A DNA stretch of 64,000 nucleotides from assembly GCA_949289215.1 (NCBI GenBank), contig CASENC010000042.1, forward strand, positions 1 through 64,000, in the 5' to 3' direction. Made by a program: the position numbers and the translations under genes. The notes beneath the pieces were generated by a model, which did not search any database, was not told where the DNA came from, and saw nothing but the letters and a program-made list of their open reading frames with translations. Within the stretch, counting starts at the first letter, position 1, and each line of letters opens with the position of its first letter. Shown one piece after another: positions 28,815-36,882 of this stretch. The stretch is from an uncultured Bacteroidales bacterium (lineage in GTDB: Bacteria > Bacteroidota > Bacteroidia > Bacteroidales > Muribaculaceae).

Positions 28815-29411
28815 ATGAGCGACTTTTTCAAAACTTTGGCAGCACCGTCCGAAGGCCTATACAAAGAGAAAATGAGCAAATTCCTCTCATTTGCCATCCC
28901 AGTGACTTCGGTAGCCGAAGCCAAAGAAATCATAAAACAATATCAAAAGCGTTTCTATGATGCCCGGCACGTGTGCTGGGCCTACATGATAGGCACCGAC
29001 CGAAGCGAGTTTCTAAGCAGCGACAACGGCGAGCCGTCGGGCACGGCAGGCAAACCCATATTGGGGCAAATAAACTCGTTTGAGCTTACCAACGTGCTTA
29101 TTATAGTAGTACGATACTTCGGGGGCATTCTGCTTGGTACTTCGGGATTGATTGTAGCTTACCGGGAAGCCGCAGCCGATGCCATAACCAACGGCACCAT
29201 ACTCGAATGTCACGAACAAGGCTCCATAACATTTACTTTTCCCTACCTGGGCATGAACGATGTGATGAAACTCGTCAAGCGCGACAATCTGAAAATAACC
29301 GCACAAGAATTCGACAACTTGTGCAAAATGACCATCGAAGCCAACCTCGACGACATTCCCGGCCTTAAAAAGAAAATCGCCGACCTCGACGGCACCTCCA
29401 TCATAGAATAA
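28815..29411 (+). CDS. YigZ/IMPACT family protein
   Basis: The 198-residue protein has the N-terminal UPF0029/IMPACT fold with the motifs AYMIGTDRSEFLSSDNGEPS, GTAGKPIL and VVRYFGGILLGTSGL, and a C-terminal DUF1949-type ferredoxin-like domain. The family binds ribosomes or tRNA-linked factors in eukaryotes; the bacterial role is not settled. It has its own promoter right after cydB. Confidence 0.88.
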   Translation: MSDFFKTLAAPSEGLYKEKMSKFLSFAIPVTSVAEAKEIIKQYQKRFYDARHVCWAYMIGTDRSEFLSSDNGEPSGTAGKPILGQINSFELTNVLIIVVRYFGGILLGTSGLIVAYREAAADAITNGTILECHEQGSITFTFPYLGMNDVMKLVKRDNLKITAQEFDNLCKMTIEANLDDIPGLKKKIADLDGTSIIE

Positions 29412-29463
29412 ACCAATCATTCCATATCAACATCCTAAAAACGGGTTAATTCGCTGCTTTTAG

Positions 29464-29494
29464 TTTGCCACTACGGCTTTATTGCGTAATTTTG
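29464..29494 (+). promoter_or_regulatory. Promoter of penicillin-binding protein gene
   Basis: TTTG (29464-29467), 19 bp, TAATTTTG (29487-29494). Transcription should begin near 29501, so translation must start at the downstream ATG (29533), not at a TTG upstream. Confidence 0.7.
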
Positions 29495-29532
29495 CATCGG
29501 TCTTAACGACGTTTTTAATTTGTAATCAGAAA

Positions 29533-31941
29533 ATGGCTTCCAACGAAAACAACACTCCAAATACAAAAAAGAGAAACAAACGCCGCACCAAGAGCATCAT
29601 AAAATGGTTGTGGATAGCTTTCGCGGCAATTGTCGTAGCTGTCTTTACGATTTTCTGCCTCATTTATAACGGAATCATCGGGTATATGCCACCGGTCGAA
29701 GAACTCAAAAATCCCACCGACCGCTATGCTACAGTGCTTTACACTGCCGACGGAAAGGAAATGGGGCGATATTACCAAAGTATGGCCAATCGCGTGTATG
29801 TGGGGTTCGATGAATTATCCCCGCACCTCACCAATGCTCTTATCGCTACCGAAGACGAACGCTTCCTCAGCCATTCGGGCATCGACTTCCGCGCATTGCT
29901 GCGTGCCGTGGTCAAACGCGGACTGCTGGGACAAAAAAATGCAGGTGGTGGCAGCACCATTACCCAGCAGCTTGCAAAACAGCTATATTCGCCCGACTAC
30001 GACAATATGTTCCAGCGAATGTTGCAGAAACCCATCGAATGGGCCATCGCCGTAAAGCTCGAACGGTACTATACCAAGGATGAAATCATACAAATGTATT
30101 TCAACCAATTCGACTTCCTCAACAATGCCGTGGGCATAGAAAGCGCCTGCTACGTGTACTTCGGGAAAGAACCGAGCGAGGTCAGCATAGAAGAAGCCGC
30201 GACACTGGTCGGCATGGTTAAAAACCCGTCGCTATATAACCCCGTGCGCTACAACGAGCGCACACGCGAACGCCGCAATGTGGTACTCGACCAAATGTGC
30301 CGCGCCGGGATGCTATCGGAAACCGAAGCCGAACAACTTAAACAAAAGCCGCTTGTGCTTAATTACCACCGCGTGGACCACAAGGATGGCGTTGCCCCGT
30401 ATTTCCGTGAAGAATTGCGCAGAATGTTGTCGGCCAAACGCCCGCAACGCGACAATTACCCGAGCTGGAACCAACAGGCATTTGTAGATGACTCGATTGC
30501 ATGGGAAAACAATCCGCTGTTTGGCTGGGTCGAGAAAAACCGCAAACCCGACGGCTCGAAATATAATATATACACCGACGGGCTGAAAATATACACCACA
30601 ATCGACTCACGTATGCAAAGCTATGCCGAAGCCGCAGTACAGCAGCACCTTGGCAAAAGCCTGCAACCGCGCTTCATAAGGGAGAAAAAGGGAACCAGCA
30701 ACCCTTACACCACCAACCGCGCCGAGCTTTCGATAGAACAGCGTGACAACTTAATAGACCGGGCGATAAGGCAAAGCGAACGTCACCGCGTGCTGAAAAT
30801 AGCAGGTCTTAGCGAAGAAGAAATTCGTGAAAACTTCAACCAACCACGCGAAATGCGCGTATTTTCATATGACGGAGGCATCGACACCACAATGTCGCCA
30901 CTCGACTCGCTGCTGTATGCCAAGTCGTTCCTGCGCACAGGCATGATGTCGATGGATCCGGTCACCGGATACGTCAAAGCCTATATAGGAGGCCCCAATT
31001 TCAGGTATTTCCAATACGACATGGTAAGCCAAGGCCGCAGGCAGATAGGTTCAACCATAAAGCCATTCCTATACACCTATGCAATGGAAGAGGGCTATAC
31101 TCCGTGCGATGAATTCCTGAACTCGCAACCGGTGTTGAAAGACGAGCTGGGTCGCCCGTGGATGCCGCGCAACTCGGGCCACGCACGTGTGGGCGAAATG
31201 GTGACGCTGCGCTGGGCCTTGACAAATTCAAATAACTGGATTTCGGCACGGCTCATGGACAACCTGTCGCCGGCTCAACTCGTTCGCAATATGCACAACT
31301 TCGGCATAACCAACTACCTTGACCCGGTGAAATCGATATGCCTCGGCTCATGCGACGTCTCGGTAAAAGAAATGGTGACGGCATACAGCGCATTTGCCAA
31401 CAAAGGTATGCGCGCCGACCCGGTTTTCGTAACACGCATCACCGACAATCAAGGCAATGTAATCAGCGAATTTGTTCCGCAGCACACCGAGTGCATCAGC
31501 GAAGAAGGTTACTACAAAATACTCTCGATACTGCTGAATGTGGTTGACTCGGGAACGGGCAACCGCGTACGACGCGCCCCTTATAAATTGACGGCTCAAA
31601 TGGGAGGAAAAACCGGAACAACCAACTACAATGCCGATGGTTGGTTCATGGGATTTACACCCGAACTTGTCACAGGCGTATGGGTAGGCGGCGAAGAGCG
31701 TTACATCCACTTTAACACCATGGCCAACGGACAAGGGGCCGAAATGGCATTGCCTATATACGGACTTTACATGATGAAAGTATATGGCGACTCCACCCTG
31801 CCCTATTCGCAAGATGTAAAATTTGAATTCCCCGAAGGTTTTGACCCGTGTGCAAGGGATGGCGTGGTAGGCGTGCCGCTCGACCAAGTGAACGATGAAG
31901 ACATAGTTCCCACCGAATCAATCGAAGGGGTATTCGACTAA
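29533..31941 (+). CDS. mrcA: Class A penicillin-binding protein 1A
   Basis: The 802-residue peptidoglycan synthase has a basic cytoplasmic start (KKRNKRRTKS), one membrane helix (about 24-46), a GT51 glycosyltransferase domain (EDERFLSHSGIDFRALLRA, GGGSTITQQLAKQLY) and a transpeptidase domain with the active-site Ser in GSTIKPFLY, SNN in TNSNNWISA and KTG in GGKTGTTNYNADGWFMG. All catalytic motifs are intact. It polymerises and cross-links the cell wall at the inner membrane's outer face. Monocistronic: its own promoter, with a hairpin about 80 bp past the stop. Confidence 0.95.
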   Translation: MASNENNTPNTKKRNKRRTKSIIKWLWIAFAAIVVAVFTIFCLIYNGIIGYMPPVEELKNPTDRYATVLYTADGKEMGRYYQSMANRVYVGFDELSPHLTNALIATEDERFLSHSGIDFRALLRAVVKRGLLGQKNAGGGSTITQQLAKQLYSPDYDNMFQRMLQKPIEWAIAVKLERYYTKDEIIQMYFNQFDFLNNAVGIESACYVYFGKEPSEVSIEEAATLVGMVKNPSLYNPVRYNERTRERRNVVLDQMCRAGMLSETEAEQLKQKPLVLNYHRVDHKDGVAPYFREELRRMLSAKRPQRDNYPSWNQQAFVDDSIAWENNPLFGWVEKNRKPDGSKYNIYTDGLKIYTTIDSRMQSYAEAAVQQHLGKSLQPRFIREKKGTSNPYTTNRAELSIEQRDNLIDRAIRQSERHRVLKIAGLSEEEIRENFNQPREMRVFSYDGGIDTTMSPLDSLLYAKSFLRTGMMSMDPVTGYVKAYIGGPNFRYFQYDMVSQGRRQIGSTIKPFLYTYAMEEGYTPCDEFLNSQPVLKDELGRPWMPRNSGHARVGEMVTLRWALTNSNNWISARLMDNLSPAQLVRNMHNFGITNYLDPVKSICLGSCDVSVKEMVTAYSAFANKGMRADPVFVTRITDNQGNVISEFVPQHTECISEEGYYKILSILLNVVDSGTGNRVRRAPYKLTAQMGGKTGTTNYNADGWFMGFTPELVTGVWVGGEERYIHFNTMANGQGAEMALPIYGLYMMKVYGDSTLPYSQDVKFEFPEGFDPCARDGVVGVPLDQVNDEDIVPTESIEGVFD

Positions 31942-32019
31942 CCCACCCATTTTTCTCCAACAGAAAAGGCCCAAAGGCACATATAAAGCAACTGCCCCGT
32001 CAATGAGCTTGTTAAATGA

Positions 32020-32063
32020 TTTTGGAGATGCCCAGCAGGTTTCCCCGTTGAGCATCTCCAAAA
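32020..32063. repeat. Inverted repeat after penicillin-binding protein gene
   Basis: Perfect 12-bp arms TTTTGGAGATGC (32020-32031) and GCATCTCCAAAA (32052-32063) around a 20-base loop. Either strand gives a short T end, so it could be a bidirectional terminator for the converging genes. Nothing else is seen in 31942-32119. Confidence 0.5.
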
Positions 32064-32119
32064 ACTGATTTTAACATATCACCACAGCCGCGAAATTCTC
32101 GACATACGAACGGGCATGT

Positions 32120-32335
32120 TTAAACAATCCTTATCTTCCCAATTCTTATCAGGTCATCGAATATTGCCTCGGTCATACCGCGTACATTCCAATCGTCACC
32201 CCCGTAAAACCCGATTTTTCGCATCTTCGACCTAATCCGTTTCTTTTCATCTTGGTTAACGGAATTCTCCAGCCGGCGTATCAACTGCCTCAACGCCATT
32301 TCTTCTTGCTTAGTAAATACGTTCTTTCCCTTCAT
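32120..32335 (-). CDS. Small basic protein, unknown
   Basis: The 71-residue product is helical and strongly basic (FTKQEEMALRQLIRRL, then KKRIRSKMRKIGFYGGDDW). I do not recognise a family. It starts 2 bp after the stop of the T9SS-domain remnant, so it would be expressed only through that region. The GFYGGDDW segment looks conserved in character, but there is no comparison to prove it. It could bind nucleic acid. Confidence 0.45.
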   Translation of the reverse strand: MKGKNVFTKQEEMALRQLIRRLENSVNQDEKKRIRSKMRKIGFYGGDDWNVRGMTEAIFDDLIRIGKIRIV

Positions 32336-32337
32336 GA

Positions 32338-32607
32338 CTACAATATAATTTTAAAAGTTTCATTTGCTATTTTCACCACATATACTCCTTTCCCTGCGAT
32401 TTGGATTTCTCCACAACCGGCTCCGCTATAAACCGGCTGTCCGCTCAAGTTGTACACATGGATTTGGCATCCATTGGTAACGCCATCTACCACAATGCGC
32501 CCGTCTGTAACCCTCACATCGACCCCACTATCGGCTACGGCATCTTCAACGCCGGTGAATTCTATTTCATTGATGGTGGCAAAATTCGACCAACCCACCG
32601 ACAACAC
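32338..32607 (-). pseudogene. Orphan T9SS type A sorting domain (5'-truncated gene)
   Basis: About 89 codons from a GTG give a sequence whose last 70 residues fit a T9SS C-terminal sorting domain: VRVTDGRIVVDGV, then CQIHVYNLSGQPVYSG and GKGVYVVKIANETFKIIL. There is no signal peptide and no cargo domain; the frame closes with a stop about 30 codons-worth of bases upstream. It is most simply the 3' end of a lost surface-protein gene. A CGGC/GCCG mini-hairpin with seven T lies just upstream. Confidence 0.55.
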
Positions 32608-32751
32608 CTTTTTGATAAAAAAACGGCAAAGGCCGCCTCTACAACCTTAAGAACCTGTTACAAAAATAACAAAATTAGGACATAAAACAAAATACCTTAT
32701 AATTAATTGCTTGTAATTTTGTGAACCCTGTTTTTTTGTGGTACACATTGA

Positions 32752-32778
32752 CGAAACCGGGCGAAAAGCCCGGTTTTT
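32752..32778. terminator. Hairpin after sigma factor gene
   Basis: ACCGGGC and GCCCGGT pair around GAAAA, extended by A-T pairs. It lies about 50 bp past the sigma factor stop. The better T run is on the plus strand. The rest of 32608-32830 holds no gene I can support. Confidence 0.5.
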
Positions 32779-32830
32779 CCGGTATTGTAATAGGTGAATA
32801 TCGAAACAATGGAAAAATGGCACCCCCTTA

Positions 32831-33421
32831 TTACATCGTCAGCACTATGCCGTTGTCTTCCACCATCTTGCGAAGGTTGAGAATGGCATAACGCATTCGG
32901 CCGAGTGCCGTGTTGATGCTCACATTTGTCAGGTCGGCAATTTCCTTGAAGCTCATATCCTTGTAATACCGCAACAGCAACACATCCTGCTGGCTCTTGG
33001 GCAAGGCTTTTATCAATCTCCTGACATCTGAATGAATTTGATTTCGCACCATGCCGTCTTCAACGGTTTCGTCACACAATTCCTTATCGTTAAGCAAATC
33101 ATAGTCGGCACCGTCGCACGACTGCAGGTTTTCGGCACGTTCCTGCCGATAAAAATCTATTATCAGGTTATGGGCAATACGAGTTATCCATGCCGCAAAT
33201 TTCCCGTATGCGGCATATCTTCCACTCTTGATGGTAGTTATGGCTTTTATAAACGTTTCTTGGAAGATGTCATTGGCCAACTCCTCATTTTTCACAATGT
33301 GGTAAACATAAGAAAACAGTTTGTCCTTATATCTATCGATCAACACATCGAAAGCACGATTGTCTCCATCAATATACATTCTCACCAGTTCATCATCGGT
33401 AAGAGAAAATAGTTTATTCAT
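32831..33421 (-). CDS. ECF-type RNA polymerase sigma factor
   Basis: The 196-residue protein has sigma region 2 (DVLIDRYKDKLFSYVYHIV, ANDIFQETFIKAI, FAAWITRIAHNLIIDFYR) and region 4 (LPKSQQDVLLLRYYKDMSF followed by KEIADLTNVSINTALGRMR). No region 3 is present, as expected for ECF sigmas. No anti-sigma gene is next to it: yraN is upstream and a terminator downstream. Its regulon is unknown. The fairly long acidic linker (SCDGADYDLLNDKELCDETV) between regions 2 and 4 is a family trait in Bacteroidetes. Confidence 0.93.
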   Translation of the reverse strand: MNKLFSLTDDELVRMYIDGDNRAFDVLIDRYKDKLFSYVYHIVKNEELANDIFQETFIKAITTIKSGRYAAYGKFAAWITRIAHNLIIDFYRQERAENLQSCDGADYDLLNDKELCDETVEDGMVRNQIHSDVRRLIKALPKSQQDVLLLRYYKDMSFKEIADLTNVSINTALGRMRYAILNLRKMVEDNGIVLTM

Positions 33422-33567
33422 TACTAAACAGGTTATAGTTAATAAGTAATGATTTTTCTATAGGCACAACGAATTAAATTGTTAAACAAAACTATTATTT
33501 ACTTTGCAAATGTAGCAAAAAAATCATTCAATAAAAAAAATCACCAAAAAATTTCAAAAATTTCAAT

Positions 33568-33939
33568 TTAACGATATACCTTGGCCTGTGGGTAAAATGC
33601 GTCGGGTATATGTTCCACTACAAATTCTCCGCCATTCTGTGTAACCGTTATTATATCAAACTGAACCTCATGGGGCAGGTCGAATAACTGCAAATACACA
33701 TTGGCGGCACGCACCGTGCGTGCCACCTTTGCAGGGGTGATTGCCGCAAGCGGGTCAACATAATCACTTGTGCGAGTTTTCACTTCCACCACCACTATGC
33801 GGCCTTGATACTCGCACACTATGTCGAGTTCATATTTTTGCCAACGCCAATTGGTGTCCCTTACGACATACCCCTTGCTTATCAAATATTCGGCCGCAAG
33901 CTCTTCACCACGCTTCCCGGTTTCGTTATGTTTTGCCAT
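33568..33939 (-). CDS. yraN: YraN family (UPF0102) nuclease-like protein
   Basis: The 123-residue protein has the restriction-endonuclease-like core: GKRGEELAAEYLISKGY, then ELDIVCEYQGRIVVVEVKT with the D-ExK catalytic pattern, and KTRTSDYVDPLAAITPAK. YraN may act in recombination or repair; its reaction is not established. I start at MAKHNETGKRG; the frame runs on upstream for 24 codons without homology and into the tRNA-Glu promoter. Confidence 0.9.
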   Translation of the reverse strand: MAKHNETGKRGEELAAEYLISKGYVVRDTNWRWQKYELDIVCEYQGRIVVVEVKTRTSDYVDPLAAITPAKVARTVRAANVYLQLFDLPHEVQFDIITVTQNGGEFVVEHIPDAFYPQAKVYR

Positions 33940-33964
33940 TTTTTCAAGTTTTTTGAGACAAAGT

Positions 33965-33995
33965 TTTGCAAATATAAAAAATATGCCTAACTTTG
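33965..33995 (+). promoter_or_regulatory. Promoter of tRNA-Glu
   Basis: TTTG (33965-33968), 19 bp, TAACTTTG (33988-33995), 19 bp ahead of the tRNA. Confidence 0.75.
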
Positions 33996-34014
33996 CAGCG
34001 CAATTCAGCAAAAA

Positions 34015-34087
34015 GGTGATTTAGTGTAGTGGCCTAGCACGCCACCCTCTCACGGTGGAGACCCGGGTTCGATTCCCGGATTCACTA
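34015..34087 (+). tRNA. tRNA-Glu (CTC)
   Basis: D arm GTGT/GCAC, anticodon stem CCACC/GGTGG around CTCTCAC (anticodon CTC), T arm CCGGG-TTCGATT-CCCGG and discriminator A are clear. The acceptor GGTGATT/ATTCACT has a G-T first pair and one T-T mismatch. Own promoter and terminator; CCA not encoded. Confidence 0.9.
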
Positions 34088-34094
34088 CTCACCC

Positions 34095-34127
34095 AAAGGA
34101 CACAATCCATAAGGTTGTGTCCTTTTT
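34095..34127 (+). terminator. Intrinsic terminator after tRNA-Glu
   Basis: AAAGGACACAA (34095-34105) pairs with TTGTGTCCTTT (34115-34125), then more T. Confidence 0.88.
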
Positions 34128-34231
34128 ATTTGCTTGCATGAAATTATAACACAAAAAACCGAGCTATTTGTTTTTTTCTACGACCGTATTACATTAACTT
34201 TGCGTCCGTAAACTACAATTCACATTTATTC

Positions 34232-34609
34232 ATGAAAGAAGAATTGAAGAAAAAACTATCAAAAGACCCCAACGGGCTGATGACATACGAGTATCTTGCC
34301 AACAACATCGACCGTATCGACCCGATATTGCCAGAATTGGTGGACAACATCATTGCTGTTGACCGCACTGGCCAATTCATCGTAAGCACAGCCCGATACC
34401 TGCACGCCATTTCTCCAAAAAAATATGCCGGACAAATCGACACACTTATAAAAGCCGCAATCGGAAAAGATCGCGAACACCGGTATCTGGGCGACTTGGT
34501 TGCCGACATATGGGGAGACGATTATCGCGACCGAGCCGAAGAATTATGCCAAAGCGACGACAACTTCAGGCGCATATACAAACGCCTGTATCCAACATCG
34601 GTAATTTAA
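34232..34609 (+). CDS. Conserved-looking helical protein, unknown
   Basis: The 125-residue soluble protein is rich in charged helices (MKEELKKKLSKDPNGLMTYE, then LVDNIIAVDRTGQFIVSTAR). No domain is recognised. A TAACTTTG element at 34195-34202 sits at a sensible distance ahead, though its -33 region is weak. The cyclophilin gene starts 8 bp downstream, which suggests joint expression. The codon use is like its neighbours, so I take it as a real gene. Confidence 0.65.
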   Translation: MKEELKKKLSKDPNGLMTYEYLANNIDRIDPILPELVDNIIAVDRTGQFIVSTARYLHAISPKKYAGQIDTLIKAAIGKDREHRYLGDLVADIWGDDYRDRAEELCQSDDNFRRIYKRLYPTSVI

Positions 34610-34616
34610 GCGTAAA

Positions 34617-35495
34617 ATGAAATCGATATTCACCAACATAAAAATACTGGCATTCGCACTTGCAATAGCCTGCATAGGATGCAGTGCCGACAATGCTAAC
34701 AACCAAAACAACATGACTGCTAAAACCGACAGCACTGCCACCGACAACGGGCGCACCAAAGTAAAATTTGAAACTTCGATGGGCAATTTCACCGTAGAAC
34801 TTTACAACGAAACGCCCAAGCACCGCGACAATTTCTTGAAATTAGTAAAAGACAGTTTCTACAACGACGTGCTTTTCCATCGCGTAATACGCAATTTCAT
34901 GATACAAACCGGCGACCCCGACTCAAAAAACGCAGCTCCTGGCACCATGCTCGGCGCAGGCGGCCCGGGTTACAACATAGAAGCCGAAATTGTGTATCCC
35001 CGCTTCTTCCATAAAAAAGGTGCGCTGGCTGCAGCTCGCCAGGCCGACCAGGTAAATCCGCGCAGAGAATCTTCGGGTTCGCAGTTTTACATAGTGACAG
35101 GCCGTAGTTACACACAAGACCAGCTTACCCAAATGCAAGCACAAATAGCCAACATGAGGATGCAGCAAATCCTTGACTCGCTTGTCGTGCCTCTGCGCAA
35201 GGAAATAATGAAACTGCGCATGGCAGGCGACTCGGCCGCACTCGACAAGCTGAGCAACGAATTGATGGCACAAGCTCGCTCTGAATACGACAAAGCCCCG
35301 TTCAGCTTCACCGATGAACAGGTAAAGGCTTACTCGACAATCGGAGGAACCCCGCACCTCGACGGACAATATACCGTGTTTGGCGAAGTGACCGACGGAA
35401 TGGATGTAATCGAAGCTATCGAAAGCACTTCGACCAACAAGGCCGACCGCCCAAACGAAGACATAAAAATAATTTCGGCAACCGTTGTCGAATAA
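34617..35495 (+). CDS. Cyclophilin-type peptidyl-prolyl isomerase lipoprotein
   Basis: The 292-residue product has a lipoprotein signal (AIACIGCSADN, Cys near residue 22) and a cyclophilin domain: VKFETSMGNFTVELYN, NFLKLVKDSFYNDVLFHRVI, then SSGSQFYIVTG. A helical insert of roughly 80 residues (from about 165 to 245, many Met, Gln and Leu) interrupts the fold before the last strands (HLDGQYTVFGEVTDGMDVIE). It should catalyse proline isomerisation in the periplasm or at a membrane face. The M16 peptidase gene follows 7 bp later. Confidence 0.9.
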   Translation: MKSIFTNIKILAFALAIACIGCSADNANNQNNMTAKTDSTATDNGRTKVKFETSMGNFTVELYNETPKHRDNFLKLVKDSFYNDVLFHRVIRNFMIQTGDPDSKNAAPGTMLGAGGPGYNIEAEIVYPRFFHKKGALAAARQADQVNPRRESSGSQFYIVTGRSYTQDQLTQMQAQIANMRMQQILDSLVVPLRKEIMKLRMAGDSAALDKLSNELMAQARSEYDKAPFSFTDEQVKAYSTIGGTPHLDGQYTVFGEVTDGMDVIEAIESTSTNKADRPNEDIKIISATVVE

Positions 35496-35502
35496 ACCAC
35501 GC

Positions 35503-36744
35503 ATGATTGAAGTAAACTCTCTACGCCTGCCCAACGGTTTACAACTGCTGCACCACCGCGACAAATCGACGCAAATGGCAGCCGTAAATTTGTTATACGA
35601 CGTGGGTGCGCGTGACGAGCATCCCGGACGCACGGGTATGGCCCACTTATTTGAGCACCTGATGTTCGGCGGCACCAAGGCCATCCCCAATTTCGACATT
35701 CCATTGCAGGAAGCCGGAGGCGAAAGCAATGCATGGACCACGTGCGACCTGACCAATTTTTACGAAATTGTCCCTGCCCAAAATATCGAAACGGCTTTGT
35801 GGCTCGAAAGCGACCGAATGGCAGCAATGACTTTTTCACAACAGGCGCTCGACGTGCAAAAAGGTGTGGTAATCGAGGAATTCAAGCAACGGTGCATCAA
35901 CCGCCCATATGGCGACATAGACCACCTGCTTCGTGCCACGGCATACACCACCCATCCATATCGCCGACCCACGATAGGTGAGAAATTTAAAGACATCGAA
36001 AATGTCACGCTTGAAGAGGCCTATGGTTTCTTTAACGACCATTATACTCCCGGCAATGCCATATTGTGCATAACCGGCAACATCGACTTTGATTCGGCCG
36101 CACGGCTCACCGAAAAGTGGTTTGGCGATATTCCTCATCGCATGGCCGCACTTCGCAACATCGCGCCCGAACCTCGACAAGAGGCTCCGCGCCGGGCTAC
36201 ATTCCATCGTGACGTGCCACAAAACATGATAATCAAAGCCTACCATATGTGCGGGCGCAACCATGCCGATTTCCCGGTATATGACATCATAAGCGACCTG
36301 CTGGCCAACGGCAATTCGGCACGATTCTTCAAGAACGTATTGATGGAAACCGACCTGTTTTCCGACCTTGATGCTGCCGTATGGGGTTCTATCGACCCCG
36401 GGCTGCTCGTCATAAAAGGGAAACTCACACCCGGTGCCGACATCGACAAAGCCTCGAAAATCATTGAAGCCGAGACAGCCAAAATCGCCAACGGCGACGC
36501 CTCGCAATATGAAATAGAAAAATACGTCAACAAGCTCGAATCAAAAGAATGTTTCGAGAACATTGGCTATGCCGACAAAGCATCGAAACTTTGTTACCGT
36601 CAACTGGTTTCGGGGAACGCCGACAGCATAAATTACGAAATCGGCGAATACCGCAAAATTACAACCGGCAGAGTGGCCTCAATCGCAACAAAACTGTTCG
36701 ATGCATCCAACGAAACCACCATATTATATGGTCCCGACTTGTAA
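35503..36744 (+). CDS. M16 family zinc peptidase
   Basis: The 413-residue protein has the inverted zinc motif HxxEH in GMAHLFEHLMFGGTK (near residue 50) and the third ligand Glu in GVVIEEFKQR about 75 residues later. The second half is the inactive-type lobe ending in tandem helices. There is no signal peptide, so it is probably cytoplasmic unless exported with a partner. I start at MIEVNSLRLP; a TTG inside the cyclophilin gene is in frame but unlikely. The typical second M16 partner gene is not next to it. Confidence 0.9.
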   Translation: MIEVNSLRLPNGLQLLHHRDKSTQMAAVNLLYDVGARDEHPGRTGMAHLFEHLMFGGTKAIPNFDIPLQEAGGESNAWTTCDLTNFYEIVPAQNIETALWLESDRMAAMTFSQQALDVQKGVVIEEFKQRCINRPYGDIDHLLRATAYTTHPYRRPTIGEKFKDIENVTLEEAYGFFNDHYTPGNAILCITGNIDFDSAARLTEKWFGDIPHRMAALRNIAPEPRQEAPRRATFHRDVPQNMIIKAYHMCGRNHADFPVYDIISDLLANGNSARFFKNVLMETDLFSDLDAAVWGSIDPGLLVIKGKLTPGADIDKASKIIEAETAKIANGDASQYEIEKYVNKLESKECFENIGYADKASKLCYRQLVSGNADSINYEIGEYRKITTGRVASIATKLFDASNETTILYGPDL

Positions 36745-36882
36745 CTTTGATATTAATCGCCACACAAGCCGCAAAAAATAGTTAAATTGTAGATGCAATC
36801 TTAAAAATTTGCGTATATTTGACGCTAAATGCAACAGCCCTCATTATTGACATAAGGGCTATAACAAAATAAAAGTTAGTAT

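Noticed and set aside
32617..32640. CGGC/GCCG with seven T as a sigma factor terminator
   Set aside because: The stem is only four pairs and lies about 200 bp past the sigma factor gene, in frame with the T9SS remnant; a better hairpin is at 32752-32778.
35485..35502. A TTG start for the M16 peptidase
   Set aside because: It lies inside the cyclophilin gene and adds residues without family similarity; the ATG 18 bp later fits.
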